From the NCBI RefSeq assembly GCF_024139115.2, contig NW_026943469.1, positions 1-64,000 of the forward strand: a DNA stretch of 64,000 nt. The letters are read 5' to 3'. Each line of letters starts with the position of its first letter. The stretch's first letter is position 1. Both the position numbers and the translations under genes were made by a program. Under the pieces are notes generated by a model, which saw nothing but the letters and a program-made list of their open reading frames with translations, was not told the origin of the DNA and ran no database searches. Positions 22,746 to 33,715 of the stretch are shown here, in pieces. The DNA comes from Armigeres subalbatus (lineage: Eukaryota > Arthropoda > Insecta > Diptera > Culicidae).

Positions 22746-24080
22746 ATTGTTAAGAAATTCTGTTCGTAAACCTTGTAACGTTTGACGTGTGGCTTAACTT
22801 AATTTTACATTCGAATAATGAATACGATAACTTTTGACGTTTTTATCTTTTGAGGCAAAATCTCAATCATTGCTTAAATAAATGAAATAAAAATAACTAT
22901 AAACAATTAAGGTAGCACAGTTTGAATGAACGAAGTACTAATTTGTTCCACCTTGTCCAGCAATTAAAACGACATGCAGGTCGACATAAGGATTGTGTCT
23001 CTTGCAATAACAATAATTTCGTTCTAATATGAATTTGACTTCATACTATTTCATGTGCACAGTTTTTGTCGGCTCACCAAAGGCGCGAACTCTTTGTCGC
23101 CATTCGTAATTGCTTTGGCGCAAAATTCAAAAGAAAAGGTATCACCTGAAGAAAGGGTTCTTTAACGTTTCCAGACTAAAGCTCGATCATTTCGCAAAGT
23201 GAACGGCTGGTATTCAGAAGTTTTTCGCGAGGTTCTTTAATTTGGAGATAATTTGTACTAAGTACATTTCTTTTAGTTTAATTGTTTCAAGCGTTTCAAG
23301 CATTTAAAAAGTTTTCATTTTTTTTATTTCCGCTCGAAAGGTTTGCGTTACGGGTGTCAGTACGTCTGACCATTTCCGCGAAAAATTTCAAAAAGTGTTT
23401 AGTGAAACGTCAAATATACTATATTAACAATATGATTCACTCTCACGAAATTTTGGCGACACCACATGTGGCGCCAACTCGCGTCCAAAATGATCGATAC
23501 ACACGTAAATTGAACTACCCAAAATATGACGATCGTTTTACACACACTTCAAAATGTCATCATGAAAAAAAATAGGGATGCTTGATGTTTTTTTTGCAAA
23601 CTTAATCGATTATGTTTAATCGAATGCAAACGGAAAATCAAATGTTGTAGCAGAAGTGTGGTAGGCATATTTTTGTGGAAATGTATAATAAATTTGATAT
23701 AGCTCGTTGAACTGTATCCGGCGGGACCATGCCGGTGCGGCATATCGAAATTGACGCACGCTGAAGCAGTTGGAGAGCTATACGAGGTTGCTGTGGAAGT
23801 TTACATTCTTCTCGCATTGTACCTACTCGCTCCTAGCACCTGCCTAGCAAACATTACCGCTTGGCAATGGTTAAACTCACTGGTATTTTTTAACAGCAAG
23901 GAAGGGACCTTGATCAATTTACTTATGTTTTGTTACACTTTTTGAATTTAAATGTAAATTAACAATTTATAGATTTATAGATTTATGATTTATAGATATA
24001 TACACTACTAAAAATCCACACATATTTATTGGCAAAAATACATAGATTTAACTTATGATGTATATCAGCCCTCCTTAGGG
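22746..24080. other. Unassigned stretch
   Basis: No supported gene. An ORF of 97 codons (23282-23575) has no recognisable domain. A TGGCGCCAAC word near 23472 recalls a retroelement primer-binding site, but I see no LTRs. Positions 23965-23996 hold TATAGATT repeats. Confidence 0.3.
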
Positions 24081-24372
24081 GCCCTCCTTAGCCGTGCGGT
24101 AAGACGCGCGGCTACAAAGCAAGACCATGCTGAGGGTGGCTGGGTTCGATTCCCGGTGTCGGTCTAGGCAATTTTCGGATTGGAAATTGTCTCGACTTCT
24201 CTGGGCATAAAAGTATCATCGTGTTAGCCTCATGATATACGAATGCAAAAATGGTAACCTGGCTTAGAAACCTCGCAGTTAATAACTGTGGAAGTGCTTA
24301 ATGAACACTAAGCTGCGAGGCGGCTCTGTCCCAGTGTGGGGATGTAATGCCAATAAGAAGAAGAAGAAGAAG
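24081..24372 (+). mobile_element. Feilai-like tRNA-derived SINE
   Basis: A tRNA-related head with pol III promoter boxes: a box A region TTAGCCGTGCGG near 24089-24100 and box B GGTTCGATTCC at 24143-24153. A tRNA-unrelated body follows, then GGGATGTAATGCCAA and a terminal (AAG)n tail. The order, length (about 290 bp) and tail fit the Feilai SINE family of Aedes. SINEs encode no protein and rely on LINE machinery. Target duplications were not clear. Confidence 0.8.
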
Positions 24373-24890
24373 TGTAAAATTTGGGGCTCCTCTCAAATTC
24401 CAAATTTTAACTCGTTCGCTTGCGAAGGATAAGCTTGCGAGTTGTTATGGTGGTGGACTGGTTGGAACTCAATCTAAACCCTTGCGTCGCGCTCAGACCA
24501 ATCAGGATAGTTTCCTATTACCTGACAGTGGAGGCTAACAGTGGTTTAGGGTGCTTCTCCTCAAATAAATTACCGTTCGCCAATAATGACACGCCGCAAG
24601 CGGGTAGTCTACAAACCGGGGAATGGTAATATATTTGTGGCCAACTATTCCTTTGTCTTCAGACCAATCAGGCTAGTCTCCCTAGTACCTGACAGTGGAA
24701 GACGAGGGAAAAACCTTTACAGAGTCCAATTAATACTCCGCACTGTCGAAATGACACGCCGCTCAGCAGGTAGTCTACAATCCAGAGTGCAAGTGTTTAA
24801 CTGGAAGATCAAGTTTGAACTTAGAAAAATTCTCAGACCAATCAGGATAGTTTCCTATTACCTGACAGTGGAGAATTTGTTTAAGTAAAA
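24373..24890 (+). repeat. Tandem repeat, about 170 bp, three partial units
   Basis: CAGACCAATCAGG...TACCTGACAGTGGA recurs at about 24494, 24660 and 24834 (spacing 166 and 174). GACACGCCGC...GGTAGTCTACAA recurs between them at about 24590 and 24755. The units are diverged. Confidence 0.75.
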
Positions 24891-26135
24891 ACTTTAAAGG
24901 GATGTCAATATATTTACCTGGGAATTTCTTTGAAGAAGGAGCAGCCAACACGATCGAGGTTCCAAACACAAGTCCAACTCTGTATTCAAGGTACAGGGTA
25001 TTTATACAATTTTTGGATGATAATTCTAACTTACATCTATTGAAAAAGAAGATTCCGTCACGTCCTGTGAAAAGTTTTATTACCGGCCCTCTCAATGGAC
25101 TTCAGACATTTTTCCATTGTTCCCTATCTATGAAACCTATCAAAATTCTAAGCATAGAACTTTCCTACAGGGCCCGGTCCCTACAACGATTATCGCGCTA
25201 ATTTACGACCTTTCTTTTTAAGTAATAAAAACGCTCCTACATTGAACGAGACGGATCGATCGTACATTCTTTGTTATCCCTTTTTCGTTCAGTCCCTTGC
25301 GCTGCACAATTGCATCCATGCCCTTTCACTCGAACGATCGAGTGATCGTGCACCGTGCGTACGTTTTACGACTTTTCTCGCTTATCTATGCTCGCCGCCC
25401 CGGACGGTGCGTCGTACGCATGGTGCGCGATAGGAGCCAGACCTGCTGTCGGTCGTATGTATTTTGTTTTCCCTACTCTCTGCGGTGCGGCGACGTGCGC
25501 ATCATCAATTATGTTCCCTAAATTTCCTATCGAGGCTCGGCGACTGACGACGGGATTTGTTCAATGATTTGATTGAATTGCAAATTACGAATAGCACTGT
25601 CGCGTTTTTTACAAGAAGTATATCAGCGCACACATAACCATTCTCCACGCGAACTTCTAATAAAATATATATCCAAATAAACTTTATGTGTGGTCTCGTA
25701 TTAGCAATTATTTAATTTATGTGTGGTTCTATATCGATTATATTAGGGTGGAGCTATTGCAGAAATTTATAACGGCGACACATATATCTTATATAGATAA
25801 TTTTGGCAGTGTGTTGCATGCATAAGAGTTTACAAAATGATTGTTTGAGCTCGAAAAACGATGGAATTCCGACATTCAAGATTTTTGAAAACCTGACGAT
25901 TTTTATCACATTTTCTAGGATGATATGATCAAAATATTTCACCTACTTGTGAGATGAGCATGTCCGGGTTGGTGTAGGAAATTTTTAGGTTATATTATTT
26001 TCTTGGAATGATTTTTTTTTTTTGGTTTTGAAAGTAAGGAACACATTTGTTTTATTGAGTTTTACCAATATTAGCGGAGCTAAGTGGCGTAGCCGCAGGG
26101 ATGGTTGTGGACATAAACCCCTCCCCAGAGACAAC
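24891..26135. other. Unassigned stretch, possible old LTR-like DNA
   Basis: Positions 25240-25560 are GC- and CpG-richer than the flanks, followed by AATAAA-like words at about 25660-25680. This could be an LTR or an unrecognised element. I could not find paired repeats to prove it. Confidence 0.25.
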
Positions 26136-26417
26136 CCCAAGTAACCACCAAGCATTAATTAAAGCATCTTATCAATCAAAAATCAGCATATTAAATGCTA
26201 ATGGCATTAGATCAGTTTTACCGATGTAAAGATGCAACTGTCAGGCTACGATACACTACTTCAGCATTACGAATGCAGCGATACATTACCTATGCTTTAT
26301 TTCAACATGTCGAAGTAATTAGGCATTATTTCGGTCGTAAAAGGGCCTTTTTCCACTTTAAGTCAACTTTAATTGCTGTACTATTTGCAAACATATATAG
26401 CTTCATGGTTACTTGGG
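26136..26417. mobile_element. MITE with 12-bp perfect TIRs
   Basis: CCCAAGTAACCA (26136-26147) and TGGTTACTTGGG (26406-26417) are exact inverse complements about 280 bp apart. The subterminal regions are AT-rich with ATTAATTAAAGC-type words. The duplication is not clear. There is no coding capacity. Confidence 0.65.
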
Positions 26418-28723
26418 ACATTTTTAGAAGAAATTTGTTTTTCGAATAAAATGTTCAGAAAACCCCCACCAGACCAATTTTCTGGCTAAGCCACTGCGGA
26501 GCTTAATCATTGGTAAAGCTTTTTGAAATTACGGTTCTGATCATTGTTGATCTAGATTTTTTTCCTTTAGTTAGATGAATGAAAGTGAAGCTCATCGATC
26601 ACTTCAAAGTCTGATGGTTGTACCAAGAATCATGCAAATAAGAGTCGTTTAGAAGAAAAAGCATTTGGAGTATAATTTTCGTTTATTGGTTCACTATTCT
26701 GAAGTGTGGGACAATTTTGTTTTCATAACATTCATCCCTTTTCTGACTTAACATCAAAACTTTTGAAAATCTTTTACAAAACTACCCTGGTTCCAATCAT
26801 CCAGATTTTGTAATTGCGTTTTCTGTTGGTGGTGTTTGGCTTGGCCTCGGGCGTGACCTAATAATTAAATGTTATTGAAAGTGATTGCAATAATGCGACT
26901 ATAAAATGAAAAGTGAACTAAATTTTGAATGTATCAATCAAGGTGACTCATTTAGCACTCACCGCATCAAAACAACGGCGGCACTGTATATGCATATTTC
27001 TATTTGTGTGCTTTTGACAGAACATGTCTACGGTGGCGCGATCTGTTCATTTCAAAGCGGCGGTTTTTGCTCATTGATTGCTCCATCGGTAATGAATTCT
27101 GGTGAAAATAAGAGTTTCTAATGGTTATTTCTCCAAATTCCTCTCTTACTTTCATAGTAAACGGCGTTCTAATATTGGTTATAAAAATATGGTGAAAACT
27201 ATAAGCTGCTGTTTGAAAGAGCCACATGATTTGTAGTAAAATGAATTTGCTTTTTGATTGAATCTACGAAACAATTGATCTAATCTTTAACTACGCATCG
27301 GAGCGATATGATTTCTAAGACAAAACATAGCAAACATTTTTCTAGATTTTCCTACGCTAGCTGGAAGTAAATCCATTTCTAGCCACCTTCTAGTAACAAT
27401 TTCCATACTTCTTGGATTTATTTAATTCTTATAGCGGATTTATAATAGCAACCACCATAGCTAGTTGCTCAGTTTTATTGTCGATCTTATTGCTATCATT
27501 AAGTCTCTCATAAATATGCTGAAAAAGCTTCAAACGTCAACCGCATATTGACCTTATAAGCGGCTCTACAGTTGTTGTGGAGATCCAACTCCAACTTTCA
27601 GAGCTCGATCAAAACCAAAATGTTTGGTCGTAATGTGGTCAAATTAGTTACCCCAATAAGAATATCTACATTGCAAAGAGTTCATAAAGGTGTTTAATAA
27701 GAGCAAAATTTTTCTTTATCGAAATTTATGATGGACATATTGAAAATGGAGAAGCATTTTCAAGTCGGTAAAAGTTATCACTGACATTCATGATTAGACA
27801 AAGTTTTCACCACGTAATACACTTTTTTGGTAGTTGATTTGCATTATAAATATATTAGGGAGAAATATCAATATATTCAAGGGAGATCCAGTGCATAATC
27901 TCCATCCAAGCGTTTCTCAGCTATTTTCAGAGGATTACATACATTTATCGAGTTTGGCTTCGTTATGCTCTTTGACGCTTGAGCTTCAATAAACAAGTTA
28001 TTTAGACTATAACTTGTTAATAATCGATTCCTCCTTAATTTTTTATATGATGATTGGAAGAAAAAAATCGAGGAAATCGAGGAGGTTAATAATTGACTAT
28101 TTTATAACTAAAAGGTTCCGTTTAAGGGAGAAAAAAAAGTTGTTCGGGACCCCTTGGTAGATTTTTTTTCAAATAGTCACGAAATGAAAGCTTAAGAGCT
28201 ATATTTTCACGTAGTGAAAGTATTAGCGATGCTCATTTTTTTTGTCACACAACGCGTTGAATTATCTTGATTTTATGAAATCAATGATGATTTCTTTTCA
28301 AATTAACTCGCATGCATAATCCCATTTTTGAGAATTCCCAAATTGTTATCAATTTTTGAATATGATTTGACAGAGAGAAACGAACTTTTGTGAACAAACT
28401 GCCCGATATGAGAGTCTGATATAAATAAAATTCAAACATAATTACGTTTGTGGTACAATCTCTCCATATAAAAATGAGTTTGCATCTCCTTTGAGGCAAT
28501 ATAACTCACGAATGGGTTGACCGATTTGTACGGGTTTCTCATTAATCGATTCGTCTTGAGGACAGCTGTGTTATAAAATATTACTAAATTTTGAGGAGAA
28601 AGTTGAGAAATTGTGAAAATACAATTTTGATGCGAGTTGAAAGGAAACCCAATACGATCGCGCTAAAAATGATCTAGAGTGCGGTGCTGAATGAACTCAA
28701 CAATTGACAGTAAGAATGCAAAA
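26418..28723. other. Unassigned AT-rich stretch
   Basis: About 2.3 kb with no recognisable gene, RNA or repeat boundary. ORFs are short and unconvincing. Confidence 0.35.
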
Positions 28724-28725
28724 TA

Positions 28726-29111
28726 TGGTTGACTCTGTAAATCTCGATGTTCTATATCTCGATATCTCTCCCTATATCGATGGTTTCCTCGGTCCATTCA
28801 ATCTACATACATTTTGGCTTTCTACATCTCGATAACTTCCCTATCTTGAAATCTTTCTATCTCGATGTGTTGTAATCGTATTTTGTTCTGGATTCACTCT
28901 CCTTATGTCGATATGTTCAAATTTTTAGGCTACTAGACCATATTTGGACGATAACAATATAGATCAACAATAAGTAATGATATTTGTTTTGTTGTCGTTT
29001 TTCATAGCAACAAGTTGTTTTAGATCTAGTTCCAATTTAAATTTTCCTTCCATTCCTCGATCTCTCCCTATCTCGATGGTCCCTTCAGTATCGAGATGTG
29101 GAGAGCGATTG
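28726..29111. mobile_element. Pogo/Tigger-like MITE rich in TATCTCGAT
   Basis: Both ends carry TCTCGAT words in inverse orientation (left CTCTGTAAATCTCGATG, right ATCGAGATGTGGAGAGCG), and TA lies at both borders (28724-28725, 29112-29113). The subterminal arms repeat CTCTCCCTATATCGATGG and its inverse. The pattern matches pogo-type non-autonomous elements, but the interior is diverged. Confidence 0.45.
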
Positions 29112-29293
29112 TAGTTTAATCCCGAGCAAGGTCGGGTACGTTCAACTAGCTTTTCTTGCGAAAGTATCGAAAAATAATCTATTAAATCCCAAAAAATATC
29201 TGATATTGGATACGAAATCGAGAAAGCACAAAAAAATGGGCGTAATTAAGTTTAGCCGAAATATCTCACCGTAATGCTACGTTTTGAAAGGGC

Positions 29294-29426
29294 AAGTGAA
29301 TTGAACAACTTAGTTGAATGCAATTTACTTGCCAAGAGTTGAACATGTTCAACTTACTGTCCGTTCAAGTGAGTTGAGCGAAGGTGTTTGGACGCGTTTA
29401 ATCCAAGCTACTTGTTCAATTCACTT
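29294..29426. repeat. Small fold-back element
   Basis: AAGTGAATTGAACAA (29294-29308) pairs perfectly with TTGTTCAATTCACTT (29412-29426). A second palindrome, AGTTGAACATGTTCAACT, sits between at 29337-29354, and GTTGAA/TTCAAC words recur. Confidence 0.7.
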
Positions 29427-30506
29427 TCCATGTCTAAATGTAACAAAATAATCATACTCATTATGATAAGCGCAACATAACAAAACGCAATCGGATGAGT
29501 GTCATCTTCATGGCTTTCCACTCAAGATACATATTGATTCAATCAATGGTGGGCAGCGAAAAGTTTTCAATTCATAATAAGTTGAAACGCAGGTGTTAAG
29601 TTCCAGTAGGAATGTAGGACACCGAAGATCAAGAAGAATGATGCATTGGAATAATATCGATAATATTCAGAAAGAATTAACCAAATTTCTTGCTGAAGAA
29701 AATGATAGAAATGTTTATAGTGGAACAATCATTTTAATGTTTGCGAAACGGCTTTCACAGTTTGAACGTTTGAAGCAAAGGTGTAGTTTGTCTGCTTTGC
29801 ACTGCTTCATCGAAATATTTACAGTAGTGTTTGCATTTAACAAAGTCGATATTCCGGTAATCGATTTATTGAAAAATGTATGGACATCCCCACACTGTAA
29901 AATGTCATCGAACAACTGTATGACTACTCACCGGAAGATGGCAGGAGGGTTTTCCAGCACAAGCTAGAAAAAACATGTTTAGATTCCTCTTTGCTCGCTA
30001 GATGATGTTGTTATCACCGGCAAATTGTTCGCCATTTCGTTGTATGGGAAAACTCGAAGTGAACCATATTGTTAATATAATATATTTGGAAACGTACAAA
30101 AGGTAATTAAAAATTTATTATTAATTACTAAAGTGAATTCGCGTTGTACTTTCCAGCACTTAGGCGCTTTTTGGTCAGGACTGGAGTTCGAAAGTTATAC
30201 TAGAAGTGGAACGGGGGAGCACCGTAGAAGTTTGAAACTCTTCCCGTCCGTAGGTTTCGGAAAGTGTAGAGCTTGTGCATCCATGCATCCAAACTGGTGG
30301 TCTCTCGTTCGCGGGAGTGGCGCTTAAGCCGCCAAGTTTTGCTGTACCCTCGAGAAATTGGTCGAACGGTCTATTCAGGTTGTTCTTTGGAAATTCCTTC
30401 GAAAATTTATTTCTCCTCCTGAAAATTTATTTAGATTCCTCCTGAAATACATTTTGAAATTTCTCAAAAAAAAAGATATTATATTCTATCATTTAAAATG
30501 AGCATG
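29427..30506. other. Unassigned stretch with one unexplained ORF
   Basis: An ORF of 124 codons (29593-29967, plus) encodes a mixed-composition peptide with WNNIDNIQKELTKFLAEEND near its start and no domain I recognise. No promoter, splice or homology support is visible, so I do not call it a gene. Confidence 0.25.
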
Positions 30507-30591
30507 TAGGGGAAACGACGGCTTTGGCAGGTTTTGTTCTATTATTGTCAGGGGGGTTCTTGATATTCTTTGAAATATTTAGGCCAAATTT

Positions 30592-31878
30592 AGTTAAGCA
30601 CTCAGCGTATCTCTTAAGAGGGATACGAAAAGCATTGAGTGCTTTATCGAAACGCTCCTATACCATCACCATGGCATGGGTCCCTTCTCATTGCTCGATT
30701 CCGGGCAATGAGAAAGCGGACTCCCTGGCTAAGGTGGGCGCTATGAAAGGCGATATTTACGAGCGGCAAATCGCCTTTGATGATTTTTTTGCAATAGCTC
30801 ATCAAGAGGCCTTGATCAGTTGGCAGCGGAAATGGAAAAGTGGAGACATGGGTAGATGGCTGCATTCTATTCTCCCTGATGTATCGAAGAGACCATGGTT
30901 CAAAGGGTTGAATGTGGGACGTGATTTTATTCGAACCATGTGTAGACTAATGTCCAATCACTACTCGCTAAATGCACATACGTTTCGAATTGGGCTTTCT
31001 GGAAGCAATCTCTGTGTCTGTGGCAACTACCGTGGGGCATCGAAATCCGTACACTTAAGCACCTTAGTATATGAAAAAGTGATTAGAAAATAGGAATCGA
31101 ATATAAATAAAACGTTTGTCATTGATACAGGCGCATGAAGGCTTCTACTTTTGAAGTGTTTCACATTTACTCATTAAAAACTACGAAAAACATGAAAAAT
31201 AATGAATTAAATCAACTACTCCTGACCCGAAATCCGTCCACCGCGGACGGATTTCGAATCAAAGGATCAAAATCCGTACAGCTATTACTTCACTAAATAT
31301 TTAATTTGAAACAGTCTGATTGACCAAACTACCACTATAAATAGTTCGATACGCACCTTGAAAAGCGATCCCTTCGATTTGTATTCCGCTTATCTTATGT
31401 AACAATTTGCAATTAGCAATTAAAACACAGTTACTTTTGATGCAATTATGCTCTACCCGAAAACAAAATGGCGGCACAAACTCCGCATTTGGTGGGTGGA
31501 GATTTGTTTTTGATTTTTGTTGTTTTACTTTCACAGTCTTCTTTCCAATTCTATGCCCTAGAAGTTTACTGTCAAGTATCTGAACAGGATGAGATTAATT
31601 ATTCCTACATTAATTACCTTTAACCTCCTTTAATTTATTGATATCTTATGAGGTGGACGGATTTTGATGCTGTACGGATTTCGGTCCCGCACGGTATCAG
31701 GATATCGAACACGTCGTGTGGGGGTGCGTCGAGCATCGTGAAACCAGGTCTGAGCTGACTGAAACTGTCCGGGTCCGAGGAAAACAAATAAAACCCGTTA
31801 GGGAAGTGTTGGCGGGCCTTGATTTAGAGTATATGAACCTTATCTATCTGTTTTTGAAAAAGATTGATGTTAGAATTT
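30592..31878 (+). pseudogene. LINE ORF2 C-terminus: RNase H and CCHC-like end
   Basis: The frame open from 30592 to 31093 encodes the end of an RNase H domain, recognisable by AWVPSHCSIPGNEKADSLAK (catalytic H and D region), and a linker with SKRPWFKGLNVGRDFIRT. The cysteine motif begins CVCGNY at about 31010 and stops being sensible at 31030, where a DNA element is inserted. Beyond it, from 31695, the same frame resumes with QDIEHVVWGC and runs to a stop near 31878. RNase H removes the RNA strand during retrotransposition. The 5' coding part (endonuclease, RT) is absent, so the copy is inactive. Confidence 0.85.
31030..31694. mobile_element. TA-flanked DNA element nested in the LINE
   Basis: The ends form a 24-25 bp imperfect TIR (left CCGTGGGGCATCGAAATCCG, right CGGATTTCGGTCCCGCACGG) flanked by TA at 31028-31029 and 31695-31696. 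Skipping the element and one TA brings the LINE frame back into register. Inside, CGAAATCCGTCC (31228-31239) pairs perfectly with GGACGGATTTCG (31245-31256), repeating the terminal motif. No transposase is evident. Confidence 0.85.
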
Positions 31879-32329
31879 GAATCTTTGTGAATCCCCTGTA
31901 TGTAGCATTTCCCCTTAAAAGTGTCCTCTTCTTTTCGTTGTCTCTTTTTTCTTTTTTTTTCGTTTCTCTTCCATTACAGATCAATGCAAAAACCACCATC
32001 AAACCAAGGCAACAACATCGCAATCAATAATTTAAAAACCCTAAACCCCCTCCTATTCCTATTGTGTATTTGTGATCCCTAACCTCGAGTCAGTCACGTG
32101 TACGTCGGCTACCCAAACTAACTCTAGTTGTACGAATCACAAGAATTGTAAAATAAATTGTACAAAAAAAACATATTTCCGGCTCCGTAACGCCAAATGA
32201 CAAATGAGCCTTCTAAATAAACGCAAGATTAAAAAAAAATTTAGGCAAAATTTGAGCATAATTAGATATAGAAAACCCCCTGACAATAATAGAACAAAAC
32301 CTGCCAAAGCCGTCATACCCCCTACAACA

Positions 32330-33165
32330 TTTAAAATCGATTAATTTATCTTTGATTACTCCTGTAGATCTATCTCAAAGGGATTTCTTGGATGACTAAG
32401 ATCCTAAGCTGTCAACTTATTCTATTCCATGTATCACAAAGGGCATAAACCATATTCAAAAGATTCCGATTTATCTTTGGTTAATCTTGTAGACCTTAGG
32501 GCCTACCTTCTGGGATTCCCTCGATGACCAAGAACCTCGGCCGTTAACACCTTGTATTCTGTACGTCAAACGGGCATGAACTGTATTCAAAAACTTCCGG
32601 TTTATCTTTGGTTACTCATGGATATCATTATTCCTCACTCCAGGGATTTGTTAGATGACCGATGATCAAAACGAGCATGTATGTACCATATTTTAAACAG
32701 TCCGATTGATCTTTAGCTACGCGTGAAGATCTTGAGGGCTTATTCCAAGGATTTCTTGGATGACAAAGATTCTAAGCTGTGAACTCTTTCTATTCTATGT
32801 ATCACAAATAAACATGTACCATATTTGAAACCATTCAATTGATTTTTGAATAATCCTACTAAAAGCGTCACTCAAGGGATTTTTTATATGACCGAGAACC
32901 TCTGACATAGACACATTGTATTCTACACATCGGAAAGGGCATGAACAATTTTTAAAACAGTTTGATTGATCTTTGATTACGCGTGTAGATCTTAAGGCCT
33001 AACTCCTGGTATTTCTTAAATGACCCAAAATCTCTAACGTTGGCTCATTCTATTCTACTCACCCAGAACGGCAAGTACCATTTTAAAACAGTTTGATTAA
33101 TCTTTCGTATCGCGTGTAGATCTTTAGCCCTTACTCTAGGTGTTTCTTGGATGCCCAAAAAGCTA
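32330..33165 (+). repeat. Old diverged block of the 131-bp satellite
   Basis: About seven units spaced 112-136 bp, each with a TTTGATTACGCGTGTAGATC-like segment, then a TTTCTTGGATGAC-like segment and CATTCTATTCTATGTA-like words. These are in the same order as the homogeneous array at 49.2-54.2 kb, but the units are strongly diverged from one another. Confidence 0.8.
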
Positions 33166-33189
33166 TGATGAAAAACTATATACAGAGTA

Positions 33190-33715
33190 GTCTCCACAAT
33201 ATTCACCTCTCTCTCTGCGTCTTTCTTTTCGCATTTCCTTTCTCTATACTCCAATTTCACTCCTTGCTTCCAACTTTGCACTTCTCACGTCATGTTTCTA
33301 ACTTCTCACATAACATTTATCAATTCTTCTATTCCTCTTCTTGCTTTTTCACTACTCATTCCTAACGCAAAGTATGTCGCTTATAACTCCTATTCTACTA
33401 CTTAGTTCTCGCTTTTTACTGATCACATCTTACTTTGCACTTATTCCTGCTTGCGTATCGCATCTTACATATCAATTCTCATTATTTCTTCTCGCTTCTC
33501 CCATCTCACTCCTTACTTCTCATATCCCAAATCCCAGTTTACATTTCCGGATTGATTATAAAATTATTGAGTGCTTTTTAGTGGCATTCCTAATTCCTAC
33601 TTCTCACTTGTTGTTTCCCACTTCTCACTTCTCATCACTTATAGCTTCTCACTCAAAATTTTTCACTTTTATTTTCCCACTTTTCAATTTCTAATTTTTC
33701 TCTTTTTAGTTGATA
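33190..33715 (+). repeat. Pyrimidine-rich degenerate repeat (CTTCTCAC-like)
   Basis: Recurring CTTCTCAC, TTCTCACTTC and CATTCCT words with strong strand asymmetry. Plus-strand ORFs here are low-complexity. It is probably a decayed short tandem repeat. Confidence 0.65.

Larger units (their letters stand above)
30592..32239 (+). mobile_element. 5'-truncated LINE with RNase H domain
   Basis: A non-LTR retrotransposon 3' fragment inserted into a MITE, with a 14-bp duplication bearing one mismatch (30578-30591 and 32240-32253). It ends in a poly(A) run at 32231-32239. It keeps the RNase H region, the cysteine-rich C-terminus and a 3' UTR with a pyrimidine-rich stretch (31930-31970). RNase H domains occur in I-, LOA- and R1-type LINEs, so it belongs to one of these broad groups. 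It is itself interrupted by a DNA element at 31030-31694. Confidence 0.85.
30509..32322. mobile_element. TA-flanked MITE split by a LINE
   Basis: The outermost layer of a nest. The left TIR (30509 onward, GGGGAAACGACGGCTTTGGC) and right TIR (to 32322, GCCAAAGCCGTCATACCCCC in inverse) match the MITE at 15969-16154, and TA flanks both ends. Without its insertion it would be about 165 bp. The LINE between 30592 and 32239 interrupts it. Confidence 0.9.

Noticed and set aside
23465..23485. TGGCGCCAAC as an LTR-retrotransposon primer-binding site
   Set aside because: No pair of long terminal repeats or gag/pol-like sequence surrounds it.
25240..25700. Solo LTR
   Set aside because: The composition and AATAAA-like words are suggestive, but I found no TG...CA boundaries with a target duplication and no second copy in the window.
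29593..29967. 124-codon ORF as a host gene
   Set aside because: No domain, no promoter or splice context, and an overlapping open frame exists on the opposite strand. Length is within chance for AT-rich DNA with few stops.
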